A stretch of 62,589 nucleotides of DNA from Terrilactibacillus tamarindi (lineage in GTDB: Bacteria > Bacillota > Bacilli > Bacillales > Sporolactobacillaceae): positions 1 through 62,589 of the forward strand of contig NZ_WNHB01000021.1 of assembly GCF_009718825.1 (NCBI RefSeq), given 5' to 3'. Made by a program: the position numbers and the translations under genes. Below the pieces are notes generated by a model. That model made no database searches and had not been told where the DNA came from. It worked only from the letters and a program-made list of their open reading frames with translations. This document shows, piece by piece, positions 54,138 through 62,589 of this stretch (its first letter is position 1; the number at the start of each line of letters is the position of its first letter).

Positions 54138-55691
54138 TTACAATACTTTCGTTGTCCAAAATTCGCAGTTCCATTTTTCTGTCACAATGTCTTCATAAAA
54201 CTCCGGTTCGTGAGAGATAAGCAGGATACTACCTTTGTATGCCTGTAATGCTCGTTTTAATTCATCTTTTGCATCGACATCTAAATGGTTCGTTGGTTCA
54301 TCGAGAACAAGGATGTTTGTATCATCATTAATCAATTTACATAAACGGACCTTCGCTTTTTCGCCACCACTTAAAACAGAAACTCGTGATTCGATATGTT
54401 TTGTGGTTAAACCGCATTTAGCGAGTGCTGCTCGAACTTCATATTGAGTAAAAGAAGGGAAGGTATCCCAAACTTCTTCAATACATGTTTTCGTAGATGG
54501 ATCTTTTGTTTCCTGCTCAAAATAGCCGATGTGCTGGTGTTCTCCTCGTTCAACAGATCCGGAAATAGGCTCAATTTCACCCAGTAAACTTTTAAGAAGG
54601 GTCGTTTTCCCGATACCATTGGCTCCATATAGGGCAATTTTCTGTCCCCGTTCCATCCGTAAGTTGAGGGGAGATGATAGCGGTGAATCGTAGCCAATGA
54701 CAAGATCTTTTGTTTCAAAGATCAGTTTTCCAGATGTACGTGCTGATTTAAAATTAAACTCAGGTTTTGGTTTTTCGGTAGCTAACTCAATCATATCCAT
54801 TTTATCAAGCTTTTTCTGCCTTGACATGGCCATGTTTCGCGTACTAACCCGAGCTTTATTACGGGCAACGAAGTCTTTTAGCTTCGCAACTTCTTGCTGT
54901 TGTCGTTTGTAAGCCGCTTCTAACTGTTGTTTTTTAACTTCGTAGACTTCTTGGAAGTGATGATAATCCCCAACATAACGGCTGAGTTCTTGATTTTCCA
55001 CGTGATAAATCACATTAATCACACTGTTTAAAAAGGGGACATCATGCGAAATTAAGATAAAGGCATTTTCATATTCCTGAAGGTAGCGTTTTAACCATTC
55101 GATATGTTCTTCATCTAAATAGTTTGTTGGCTCATCGAGTAAAAGGATCTCGGGCTTTTCTAACAAAAGCTTAGCGAGTAAGACCTTTGTTCGTTGTCCA
55201 CCGGATAGGTCAGTCACATCCCGATCAAGTCCAACATCCATAAGCCCTAGTCCTCTGGCCGTCTCTTCAACTTTTGCATCTATCACATAAAAGTCATTAT
55301 TCGTGAGCATATCTTGAAGGACGCCAACGTCTTCTAATAACTTCTCCAGTTCATCTGGTTCCACTTCACCCATTCGCCCATACATCGCATTCATGTCTTC
55401 TTCCATTTTAAAAAGATATTCAAAAGCACTTTTTAAAATATCACGAACCGTTTTTCCTTTTTCAAGAACAGAATGTTGGTCAAGGTAACCCACGCGAACA
55501 TTTTTTGCCCAATGGATCTTTCCTGCATCCGGTATTAGCTTTCCGGTGATAATATTCATAAAGGTTGATTTACCTTCACCATTGGCGCCGATTAAACCAA
55601 CGTGTTCTCCTTTTAAAAGACGGAAGGAAACATCGTCAAATATCGCACGGTCACCAAAACCGTGACTCAATTTTTCTACAGATAATATCAA
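54138..55691 (-). CDS. yfmM: ABC-F family ATPase YfmM-like
   Basis: A 517-residue soluble protein with two ABC ATPase domains and no membrane helices. Walker A GANGEGKST (about residue 36) and GANGIGKTT (about 350). Signatures LSGGQRTKV and LSGGEKAKV. Two LLDEPTNYLDEE/LDEPTNHLDVD Walker B motifs. An inter-domain linker rich in KKQQLEAAYKRQQQEVAKLK is present. Such proteins act on stalled or antibiotic-bound ribosomes. The start is TTG 55689-55691, 5 bases after AGAGGTG. It faces a YfmL-like helicase gene, as in B. subtilis. Confidence 0.9.
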   Translation of the reverse strand: MILSVEKLSHGFGDRAIFDDVSFRLLKGEHVGLIGANGEGKSTFMNIITGKLIPDAGKIHWAKNVRVGYLDQHSVLEKGKTVRDILKSAFEYLFKMEEDMNAMYGRMGEVEPDELEKLLEDVGVLQDMLTNNDFYVIDAKVEETARGLGLMDVGLDRDVTDLSGGQRTKVLLAKLLLEKPEILLLDEPTNYLDEEHIEWLKRYLQEYENAFILISHDVPFLNSVINVIYHVENQELSRYVGDYHHFQEVYEVKKQQLEAAYKRQQQEVAKLKDFVARNKARVSTRNMAMSRQKKLDKMDMIELATEKPKPEFNFKSARTSGKLIFETKDLVIGYDSPLSSPLNLRMERGQKIALYGANGIGKTTLLKSLLGEIEPISGSVERGEHQHIGYFEQETKDPSTKTCIEEVWDTFPSFTQYEVRAALAKCGLTTKHIESRVSVLSGGEKAKVRLCKLINDDTNILVLDEPTNHLDVDAKDELKRALQAYKGSILLISHEPEFYEDIVTEKWNCEFWTTKVL

Positions 55692-55799
55692 TGGTACACC
55701 TCTATGCAAGACCTAATTTGGTCGGATTATTTATGTTACTTAAAAAGTATAACGTGTGGAAGTAACAGGGGGCAAGTTGTTTCTTTAGATAGAGTTTAA

Positions 55800-55987
55800 G
55801 AGGTTGTTCAAAAAGTCACCAAATGATAAGCTGCGAATCTCGGCGTTGGCCAAGAGGATCTTTAACTAAAATCGCTCACGTCCTGTGGCTGGTGCCTAAA
55901 GCTACCACATCATGTGGAATGCTGGTCCTCAAAACAGCGCCGCCTTGACCTTCTTGCTTCTAATTTGTCACCTTTTTGAACACACAC
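55800..55987 (+). mobile_element. MITE copy C (188 bp)
   Basis: Starts GAGGTTGTTCAAAAAGTCAC and ends CCTTTTTGAACACACAC. It is flanked by TTTAA at 55795-55799 and 55988-55992. It is longer than copies A and B by an internal segment with TCCTGTGG and CATGTGG. It lies in the shared upstream region of the divergent yfmM and yfmL genes. Confidence 0.88.
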
Positions 55988-56066
55988 TTTAAGTAAAAAT
56001 TGCAATATGGATCGGGATTTGAGATACTTTAACTTACATTTGATTGAAATGAATTGAGGGAATAAC

Positions 56067-57197
56067 ATGACACAATGGGCATTTTTAAATAAAGTACAAC
56101 CTTTTTTAAAAGAAAATTTTATAAAGGCTAATTTTACAGTGCCGACAGAAGTTCAAGAACAAACGGCTGAGACGATTATGGAAGGAAAGGATCTTATCGC
56201 TGAGTCACCTACAGGTACAGGAAAGACTCTGGCGTATGTCTTACCCCTTCTAGAAAAAATAAACACAAGTACAAAGAATCCACAGGTTGTCATTCTTGCA
56301 CCATCTCGTGAACTGGTGATGCAAATCTATCAAGTGATATTAGATTGGAAAAAAGGTTCAGATATTCAAGCTTTATCACTGATTGGCGGAGCAAACATTA
56401 AAAAGCAATTGGAAAATATCAAGAAAAAAGGACCACATATCATTGTTGGTTCACCTGGTCGTATTTATGAAATCATTAAGATGAAGAAATTGAAGATGCA
56501 TGAAGTGAAAACGATTGTACTGGATGAAGTCGATCAACTGGTTGTTTCTGAACATGTAGGGACAGTGAAAGATATTATTAAATCGACACTTCGTGATAGA
56601 CAAATTTTATGCTATTCAGCGACGCTTCGTGCAGATGTAGAAAAAACATTACTTGAAATCACAAATGATGCCATAGTCATGAAGTTTAAATTAAAGAAAA
56701 AAGATTCTGGTAAAGTCAAGCATCAATACATTGTTGCTTCTCAGCGTGATAAAGTGAAAGTTCTACAAAAGCTCTCTCATATAGAAGGAATGCAGGCACT
56801 TGTTTTTGTGCGGGATATCGCTCATTTAGCTACTTATGCAGAGAAGTTAGAGTTTCATCATGTACGTGTTGGTGTTCTTCATAGTGAAGTTGGGAAAGTT
56901 GAACGAAGTCAAATTCTAAAAGCATTTAAGGAAGGTAAGTATACACTATTGCTGGCAACTGACGTGGCAGCTAGAGGACTCGATATTAAAGATTTACCTT
57001 ATGTCATACAAACCGATACGACTAAAGAAGAAACATATATTCACAGGTCAGGTCGAACCGGGCGAGCAGGTAAAAAAGGGACTGTTATTAGTCTTGTGAC
57101 ACCAAGTGAAGTATCACATCTTAAGAAATTGGCAAAACAAATAAAGATCGATATACAAGAAATCGTCTTATCAAGAGGGAAATTAGAAGTGAGGTAA
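56067..57197 (+). CDS. yfmL: DEAD-box RNA helicase YfmL-like
   Basis: A 376-residue ATP-dependent RNA helicase with only the core two RecA domains. Motifs in order: Q-motif region FTVPTEVQEQTAE, Walker A SPTGTGKT, PSREL, motif II DEVD (a DEAD variant), SAT, ATDVAARGLDI and HRSGRTGRAG. B. subtilis YfmL helps 50S ribosome maturation at low temperature and has the same length. GAGGGAA precedes the ATG. It diverges from yfmM with a MITE between. Confidence 0.9.
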   Translation: MTQWAFLNKVQPFLKENFIKANFTVPTEVQEQTAETIMEGKDLIAESPTGTGKTLAYVLPLLEKINTSTKNPQVVILAPSRELVMQIYQVILDWKKGSDIQALSLIGGANIKKQLENIKKKGPHIIVGSPGRIYEIIKMKKLKMHEVKTIVLDEVDQLVVSEHVGTVKDIIKSTLRDRQILCYSATLRADVEKTLLEITNDAIVMKFKLKKKDSGKVKHQYIVASQRDKVKVLQKLSHIEGMQALVFVRDIAHLATYAEKLEFHHVRVGVLHSEVGKVERSQILKAFKEGKYTLLLATDVAARGLDIKDLPYVIQTDTTKEETYIHRSGRTGRAGKKGTVISLVTPSEVSHLKKLAKQIKIDIQEIVLSRGKLEVR

Positions 57198-57235
57198 TTT
57201 TAGACTAAGCTGTAGATATGTTAGGCAAGTCTTAC

Positions 57236-57276
57236 TAAAGAGCCCACGTCCTGATAAGAGGTCGCGGGCTTAATTA
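57236..57276. terminator. Bidirectional terminator
   Basis: AGCCCACG (57241-57248) pairs with CGCGGGCT (57263-57270, one mismatch) between converging yfmL and LCP genes. Confidence 0.7.
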
Positions 57277-57287
57277 GTATTTATTTT

Positions 57288-58220
57288 TTACTCATCGGTT
57301 AGTTGATCTTGAATCATTTGATGCACGCGTTCTTTTTCATCATCAGAAATTTGAAGATAGTAGATTTTTGAACCGCTCGATGTTTTTTCCCAATCATCCG
57401 AGCCTTTTACTTCATAGTTCTGGACATTTTGTTTGCTGTCGCGATAGTTAGAGGCTAAGTTTTTCATGTCATCAAATGTTAGATTGGTTTTGACATTTTT
57501 TTGTACGGCATTTAAGATGTCTTGATATTTTGAGAAAGATCCAAAACTTGCAGCTTTGTTAATAACAGCCATAATGACATCACGTTGTCGCTGGTTTCGT
57601 CCAAAGTCACCACGTGGATCTAAGTGACGCATTCTTACATACCCAAGAGCTTTCGCACCGGAATCAAGTGTGATATCTCCTTTTTGATAATGGTAGCCTT
57701 TTTTATAGTAACCTTCATCACGCCAATCAATGTCATTGTGAACCGTGACCCCACCAACAGCATCGACTAAATCAGCGAGACCCTCCATGTTAATCCGAAG
57801 ATAATGTTTAAAGTTGACATTGAACAAATTGTTGAATGTGTTTAATGCCATTTTCGGACCACCATAAGCATAGGCACTATTAATCTTATTTACTGTACCA
57901 TGACCAACGATTTCCGCTTTTGTATCACGAGGGACAGAGATCATTTGCATGGATTTTTTCGTTGGATTAAGCGTTAGAGCTATCATCGTATCAGACCGCC
58001 CCACATCACCTTTACGTTCATCAACTCCAAGAAGCAAAATAGGGAAGGCTTGAAGGTTCTTGATGGCACTTGAATTTTTCCCGGATCCACCTGCCGGATC
58101 ATAAATCTTATTAGCCGTGCTTTGAACAGAATGATAGAGATACCAAATAAACCCTCCTCCGCCAACTAGAACAATCCCAACAACAATAGCTAGAGTAATA
58201 AATATTTTCTTAAGCATCAT
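57288..58220 (-). CDS. LytR-CpsA-Psr (LCP) family protein, second copy
   Basis: A 310-residue LCP phosphotransferase. A single membrane helix near residues 7-27 precedes the catalytic domain with FPILLLGVDERKGDVGRSDTM, MISVPRDTKAEI, KINSAYAYGGPKMALNTF and the RMRHLDPRGDFGRNQRQRDV block. All are standard for attachment of wall teichoic acid or other glycopolymers to peptidoglycan. The start was placed at the first ATG after AAAGGAAG. A second ATG is adjacent. It is about 30 residues shorter than the LCP protein at 2.1-3.1 kb. Confidence 0.92.
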   Translation of the reverse strand: MMLKKIFITLAIVVGIVLVGGGGFIWYLYHSVQSTANKIYDPAGGSGKNSSAIKNLQAFPILLLGVDERKGDVGRSDTMIALTLNPTKKSMQMISVPRDTKAEIVGHGTVNKINSAYAYGGPKMALNTFNNLFNVNFKHYLRINMEGLADLVDAVGGVTVHNDIDWRDEGYYKKGYHYQKGDITLDSGAKALGYVRMRHLDPRGDFGRNQRQRDVIMAVINKAASFGSFSKYQDILNAVQKNVKTNLTFDDMKNLASNYRDSKQNVQNYEVKGSDDWEKTSSGSKIYYLQISDDEKERVHQMIQDQLTDE

Positions 58221-58440
58221 ATTCTTCCTTTTCAAGTGAAATGTTTAATTAGCAATCTAGCTATATATTAGCACTAAACGAGTGAATGGGGGAGAAATTT
58301 TGATAGAAATTACATAGTAGATGGGGCGTTCTGTCCAACTTCTTTCGACATAGAACAAAAAAGAGCCATTAATATGAGATTTTTAATTAATGCTTTTTAA
58401 ACCATAGACTATACCTGTGGGAAAATAAACCTTCAAGGGT
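58221..58440. other. Intergenic region upstream of the LCP gene
   Basis: About 220 bases before the IS200 remnant with the LCP promoter presumed. Nothing further supported. Confidence 0.4.
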
Positions 58441-58995
58441 TGTAACAGAAAAATCTCCACTCGTTATAATAGAAGATGGCCGTCAAACGAACTTCAAATA
58501 ACGAGAGGAGATCTGCTCATGTCGAGCGACAGTAATTTAACACATACAAGATGAATTGTAAGTATCACATTATATTCATCCCGAAATATAAAAGAAAGTT
58601 GATCTATGGGAAGTTGAAAAAAGACATTGGATCGATATTAAGAAAGTTATTTGAGATGAAGGATGTAGAAATAATGGAAGTAAATGCCATGCCTGATCAC
58701 ATACACATGTTGGTAAGAATACCAACCAAAATGTCTGGTCTCATAGGCAAAAGGTTACTATGTAGGTACAGTGGAATTAAACTAAAAACAGTGGCCAAAT
58801 ATATTCGAGAACATGGATCAGAGGATCGTTTGCGAGACAATTTGAGCAAGCGAGAATATGTAGATCCATTCAAAAAATAGGTTGGAAGTTAAACGGTTGG
58901 CGGTCAATTTAGAGGCTCCTTTAGGGGTTAGTTGGTAAAGTCCTCTTATAGGGCGAGATCAAAATCGCCTGCTCTACGGGCGGTTAGTTATTTAT
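58441..58995 (+). mobile_element. Degenerate IS200/IS605-type element
   Basis: A subterminal hairpin (CTCCACTCGTTAT pairing with ATAACGAGAGGAG, 58455-58510) precedes a broken tnpA. A GC-rich hairpin (CGCCTGC...GGGCGG, about 58960-58983) lies behind it. No inverted terminal repeats or target duplications, as expected for this family. Boundaries are approximate. Confidence 0.6.
58519..58880 (+). pseudogene. tnpA: IS200-type transposase TnpA, broken
   Basis: The intended start MSSDSNLTHTR is followed by TGA at 58552-58554, where relatives have Trp. The frame then continues NCKYHIIFIPKYKRKLIY, with the HUH motif in DHIHMLV. After SGLIGK about 25-30 family residues, including the catalytic Tyr region, are missing. 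The text resumes as AKYIREHGSEDRLRDNLS and ends EYVDPFKK. A nonsense codon plus an internal deletion make it inactive, although its ends might still be mobilised by another copy. Confidence 0.85.
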
Positions 58996-59531
58996 GACGA
59001 CTTAAAAGGTAATCTGCGTGTTGATAATGAATTTTTAAAAATTGAATTTTTGTCGATAGAAATATTTGTTGTACAACCACTTAGTATGTTGTCTCTTTTT
59101 ACGTTATATTCGATAGATTTATAATTCAACCCTGCTCGTTATCTTAATTCATGACTAGCAGTCATAACACCTGCGTACAACACTTTTTGGTGTTAAACTT
59201 TTTACTACGTTTAGCCTTACCCATAAATAAACACCCCAAAAGATGAATATTTACTCTAACTTTTGGGGTACGGCACAGGGGTGCATGGGCTAAGAGTTAC
59301 GAAATTGACTCAATTAAAAAAAATAATGCTTTGTTATAAAAAGTATTTCTAAATTGATAATCATCCCTTCAATTAATTGTAAAGTTCACTATTGACACAC
59401 CTTTGTCCTATTTTATTTTAAAAAAATGGATAAGGTCAATAAGTATTTCTGTACAAAAATGTATAATTTATATGGAAACAGAAAACATTAAGAGAGAAGA
59501 ACTAAAAAAATTAAGGTCGGTGAGTAGAATA
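58996..59531. other. Long AT-rich gap
   Basis: A hairpin ACCCCAAAAG...CTTTTGGGGT at about 59232-59270 is the only strong structure. The frame that runs into the next gene has an implausible leader, so this stretch is not called as coding. Confidence 0.4.
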
Positions 59532-59987
59532 ATGATAAAGTACTTAATAAGTTTTAAAACAAAATTAATTATTAGTTTGTTGGTTATCGCAACAATATAC
59601 TACTGTATTGTTAGTAACTCAATAGCTGGAACTAAAATCAGTGATGAAGGTTTTCCATCAATCACAAATAAAGGTATAAAATTAGTCATTACTGATCATC
59701 ATTTTTACAATGACAAGCAAAAACTTTTGGTGTCTTTCCATATAAGGACAAATAAACTTTATAAATTTAATCATCTCCATCCTACCTTGATGGAAAATCC
59801 TGAAGTTATCGTAAAAGGGGAACATATACGTGGTCATATAGAAGCTTTTTCCAAAGAAAGTGATAACTTATATACAGGTATGTTTGAAGCTTCTTTACCT
59901 AATAAATATTCAAATAGGACACCTATCACGTTTCAAACTAATACTATCCTTAGTCAGACAGGACAATGGGCTGTTGTATCAAAATAG
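59532..59987 (+). CDS. Membrane-anchored exported protein, not recognised
   Basis: A 151-residue product starting MIKYLISFKTKLIISLLVIA. One N-terminal hydrophobic helix (about residues 12-29) precedes a soluble outer domain of mainly beta strands with several lysines and histidines. I do not recognise a family. The start is chosen for GGTGAG upstream and because it places the helix at the N-terminus. Upstream in-frame starts (59403, 59472) remain possible. Strongly AT-rich, with an unrecognised secreted protein gene facing it. Confidence 0.5.
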   Translation: MIKYLISFKTKLIISLLVIATIYYCIVSNSIAGTKISDEGFPSITNKGIKLVITDHHFYNDKQKLLVSFHIRTNKLYKFNHLHPTLMENPEVIVKGEHIRGHIEAFSKESDNLYTGMFEASLPNKYSNRTPITFQTNTILSQTGQWAVVSK

Positions 59988-60059
59988 GATTTAATTATGG
60001 ATATGATATTTTATAATATATCATATCCATGTACATTTAGTTGCCATTTTATGATTGTC

Positions 60060-60611
60060 TTAATCCCAAACTAGTACATTAACACTAGAGTCATAGTCCG
60101 TAGCGTTACCTATTTTAATATATAATTCAGCCTTCCCATTATCACCGTCTGTTTTAATTTCACTCCACTCAAATACTTGATAATTTCCATATCCACGCCT
60201 AGTTGTTCCTATTGGATCGTCTGGATTATCAGGGTCATATTCCATAAGCTGGACACTATAACTATTGTAATCAGCTACACCATCCACTCTTATTTTAAAT
60301 CCACCGCCACCTGAGTTAAAATTTCTTGTGTTTACAGTTGTATAGTTATATAAAGGAACCGGATCATAACCTAAATAATCCCATTCACCAGCTCCCAGCG
60401 GAACAGCTTTTTGAGTTGAAAACGAAGTAGTAGAATCGGGTAGTATTGTCAATGTTGATGAATCGTTTTTTTGTTTAACGTTTGGTGTGGAAACATCACT
60501 TTGGACTTTTTTAGTATTAATGTCGTTAGTACTTGCAAAAGTTGATGTCGGTACCATCATAGAGATGATCAAAGCCGAAAAAAACGTTTTTAACTTGAAT
60601 TTTTTTAACAT
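60060..60611 (-). CDS. Secreted protein, not recognised
   Basis: A 183-residue protein with a clear Sec signal peptide (KKFKLKTFF, a hydrophobic core, cleavage near TFASTND at residue 26). A Ser/Thr/Asn-rich linker follows, then a C-terminal beta-rich domain with GGGGFKIRVDGVADYNSYSV and YIKIGNATDYDSSVNVLVWD. No membrane anchor. AGGGGGAA precedes the ATG. It could be a small secreted effector or matrix protein. I assign no function. Confidence 0.65.
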   Translation of the reverse strand: MLKKFKLKTFFSALIISMMVPTSTFASTNDINTKKVQSDVSTPNVKQKNDSSTLTILPDSTTSFSTQKAVPLGAGEWDYLGYDPVPLYNYTTVNTRNFNSGGGGFKIRVDGVADYNSYSVQLMEYDPDNPDDPIGTTRRGYGNYQVFEWSEIKTDGDNGKAELYIKIGNATDYDSSVNVLVWD

Positions 60612-60831
60612 TTCAATTCCCCCTTGATTAATTTTTTTGTTGACTCAAGTTGTACACTGGATTATCTCAAGCCACCTTTCATTATTAGGATTATATAATA
60701 ATATTAGACATAATATTGAAAAAACCTCCAAATATCAAAAAATTATATTTTTTTAGTCGGAATTTTTCATAAAGTTAAATCACCTAAAATAACCATCAGA
60801 AAGGATTCTTATAATGGTTGCTTAAAAAAAA

Positions 60832-60991
60832 TATCTATTATCAGAAATAAAAGCCTTATCTCTACGTTGTTCTGGCGTTGATCGTGTCATAGCTTCACAA
60901 ATGGCCTTTGCTTTCTCTGGATCTTCAGCCCGGGTTTTATAAAAAGAATAAGGGCCGGATGCTACGCCATTTTCTATAGGGGTATCTTTTC
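60832..60991 (-). pseudogene. C-terminal gene fragment, family not recognised
   Basis: The minus strand is open without a start and reads ENGVASGPYSFYKTRAEDPE, KAKAICEAMTRSTPEQRRDK and AFISDNRYFF before a stop. The composition is protein-like. It adjoins the binding-protein remnant, so it is probably a leftover of the same rearrangement. Confidence 0.4.
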
Positions 60992-61353
60992 ATTTAGTAG
61001 GATCAGATTATATATATCTTCGTGAAACCAATCATCTATGCACCAACTTCTTAATATTAATGGTGGACAAGTTGTCGGTGAATCTTATGCGTCGTTTGGT
61101 TGTCAACAATTTGATTATATTTTAAAACAAATAGAATACACGGCTACCGGACATTGTCTTCTCTACTTTGATCGGTGATTTTTCTTAATGCATCGCTAAA
61201 CAAGAAAACACTATTATACGTATTTTCCATGACAGATCTGGTCACACTTGACCCAAACTGGTTATTATAAGTATAAATAAAATACTGATTTGCCTTGGAT
61301 TGAATGGTTTTAAAATAAGGAAGGGATGTATAGATTTCTTTCATCAAGAACAA
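60990..61353. pseudogene. Scrambled remnant of an amide/urea-type substrate-binding protein
   Basis: On the plus strand the text LVGSDYIYLRETN, then after a frameshift MHQLLNINGGQVVGESYASF and QQFDYILKQIE, matches the middle of AmiC/UrtA-like ABC binding proteins. On the minus strand from about 61330 to 61144 the text YFKTIQSKANQYFIYTYNNQ and VTRSVMENTYNSVFLFSDAL matches a later part of the same family. The gene therefore suffered a frameshift, a deletion and an inversion. The right break lies near 61325, where the sigma-54 regulator frame begins. Confidence 0.65.
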
Positions 61354-62544
61354 ATTGTGTTTATGAATGACTATGCAGAAAATTTATTAACAAAAAAGCC
61401 AACAATTAAAGATATGATCATAAAAAACCTTAACTATATCACTGATAAATCGATGGAGAAACCTGTTCGCCGAAGAATTGAAAATGAAGTTTTCGATATA
61501 AGTTATCAATGCTGGCATGATTATTATTTAATTAAATTTACTTTATTTAATCAAAGAAAGTTAAAAAATCATCATAAAATATTGTTCCAAGATATAATTG
61601 GTAAAGATTCGTCTTTTATTGAGACATTAAATGTAGCAAAAACGGCGTCTCAAACGGAAGCGAACGTACTTATTATTGGAGAGAGTGGGACGGGTAAGGA
61701 ACTCTTCGCAAATGCCATCCACAACGAGAGTATGCGAAGTGATAAACCATTTATTGCTGTCAATTGTGGAGCCATATCAAAGGAACTTATTCAATCCGAA
61801 TTCTTCGGCTATGTTGGAGGGGCGTTTACAGGTGCAAATAAAAATGGAAAGCAGGGCTTATTTGAAGTAGCGAATGGTGGTACGCTTTTTTTAGATGAAG
61901 TAGGCGAATTACCACTTGATTTACAGGTGACCTTACTCAGAGTTCTACAAGAAAATGAAATAACACGAGTTGGCGATACCAGACGAATACCTATCGATGT
62001 TCGTATTATTGCAGCTACCAATAAGAATATATTAAACGAAATTGCTTATAAAGGAACGTTTAGAAGCGATCTTTACTACCGATTAAGTGTCTTTCAAATC
62101 AATCTTGTTCCTCTAAGAGAACGGAGCATAGATCTTCCTGAATTAGCAAATTATTTTCTAACTAAATTAAACGATAAAAATCATACAGAAAAAATTTTTT
62201 CCCATAAAGCAATGGAATCCATAAAAGCTTATTCATGGCCAGGGAATATTAGGGAACTAAGTAATGTCGTTGAACGAAGTTATTATTTATCACATTTTCA
62301 ATCTGAGATAGATATTTATCAGTTAGAGAATCCAAATAAGAATGACTATCATTCTTTGGTACCTCCTCAACGAGAGAATGAAGATATTACAGTGATTGAT
62401 AATGCTCAATCTGAGAAAACGCTTATCTTAACTTATTTAAAAGAAATGGATTCAAATATAAGTAAGGTAGCCAAAAAAATGGGGATGTCAAGAACCACAT
62501 TGTATAAAAAATTAAACGTTTACCAAATTAAAATTAAACGATAA
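61300..62544 (+). CDS. Sigma-54-dependent activator, probably N-terminally truncated
   Basis: An open frame of 414 codons. The first 85 look like the C-terminal half of a PAS domain (EQIVFMNDYAENLL). The AAA+ domain follows, with Walker A GESGTGKE (127-134), GAFTGA (174-179) for sigma-54 contact and LFLDEVGELP. A Fis-type HTH ends the protein. The TTG at 61300 and ATG 61363 both lack a ribosome site. The frame begins at the edge of an inverted pseudogene, so promoter and sensor domain were probably lost. No sigma-54 promoter or target gene is seen nearby. Confidence 0.75.
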   Translation: MNGFKIRKGCIDFFHQEQIVFMNDYAENLLTKKPTIKDMIIKNLNYITDKSMEKPVRRRIENEVFDISYQCWHDYYLIKFTLFNQRKLKNHHKILFQDIIGKDSSFIETLNVAKTASQTEANVLIIGESGTGKELFANAIHNESMRSDKPFIAVNCGAISKELIQSEFFGYVGGAFTGANKNGKQGLFEVANGGTLFLDEVGELPLDLQVTLLRVLQENEITRVGDTRRIPIDVRIIAATNKNILNEIAYKGTFRSDLYYRLSVFQINLVPLRERSIDLPELANYFLTKLNDKNHTEKIFSHKAMESIKAYSWPGNIRELSNVVERSYYLSHFQSEIDIYQLENPNKNDYHSLVPPQRENEDITVIDNAQSEKTLILTYLKEMDSNISKVAKKMGMSRTTLYKKLNVYQIKIKR

Positions 62545-62555
62545 GAGTAACAAAT

Positions 62556-62588
62556 AACTCCAGATGATGATCATCTGGAGTTATTTGA
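62556..62588 (+). terminator. Terminator after the sigma-54 activator gene
   Basis: ACTCCAGATGA pairs with TCATCTGGAGT, followed by T, at the window edge. Confidence 0.75.
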
Positions 62589-62589
62589 C

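Noticed and set aside
61144-61353. Independent small minus-strand gene
   Set aside because: Better explained as an inverted piece of the binding-protein pseudogene.

Overview
The window reads as chromosome of a low-GC, endospore-forming member of the Bacillales. The support is an alpha/beta-type small acid-soluble spore protein, a Rap/Phr-type cassette, the YfmM/YfmL pair, AGGAGG-type ribosome sites with many TTG/GTG starts, and abundant intrinsic terminators. I see no rRNA or tRNA genes and no CRISPR array. Genus cannot be fixed from the sequence alone.

Layout. 0-8 kb: MHS-type MFS transporter, a 40-residue FbpB-like peptide, an LCP-family protein, a diacetyl/butanediol SDR, ribokinase, bioY behind a BirA-like operator, and a metallophosphoesterase. 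8-15 kb: a GntR/FCD regulator, a class III aminotransferase and an amino-acid ABC importer, facing a three-gene heme-dependent oxidative N-demethylase operon. 15.8-21.8 kb: ethanolamine use without shell genes (permease, eutA, eutB, eutC), then cyanase. 22-25 kb: a promoter- and terminator-bounded structured RNA gene, a threonine aldolase, and an overlapping rap-phr pair. 25-34 kb: a hydroxyacid dehydrogenase, then an N-carbamoyl/amide hydrolase neighbourhood (M20 carbamoylase, DUF1028, carbon-nitrogen hydrolase, sugar-porter MFS) that holds two pseudogenes. 34-37 kb: a cyclic-di-GMP-I riboswitch with terminator, followed by a lipoprotein gene and two zinc-ribbon membrane protein genes. 37-46 kb: a transposon-like cassette carrying a DUF3139 gene, a GH5 glycosidase, an orphan sugar-binding lipoprotein with a cre site, and a PTS operon (PRD regulator with built-in EIIA, EIIB, EIIC, transaldolase-like protein). 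46-58 kb: glycosyltransferase, RDD protein, catalase, an orphan HEARO/omega-RNA-like element, BASS transporter, SASP, YetF-like protein, YfmM, YfmL and a second LCP protein. 58-62.6 kb: decayed DNA with an IS200 remnant, two unrecognised exported proteins, a scrambled binding-protein pseudogene and a sigma-54 activator that probably lost its N-terminus.

Small mobile DNA is the strongest unexplained signal. (1) A MITE family has three copies of 155-188 bp, each flanked by a different 5-bp AT duplication. One copy splits a DUF2512 gene whose frame is restored by removing the element. (2) A 997-bp unit with 12-bp inverted ends (GGCTCTGTTAAA) and an exact 8-bp duplication carries a DUF3139 gene but no transposase. 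(3) A hairpin-ended repeat family has three full copies and one fragment. (4) A stand-alone omega-RNA-like element has no nuclease gene.

Assignments rest on motif recognition from the sequence. No database search or folding program was run. Family names for the RNA at 22 kb, the RNA at 51 kb and all mobile elements need computational confirmation.
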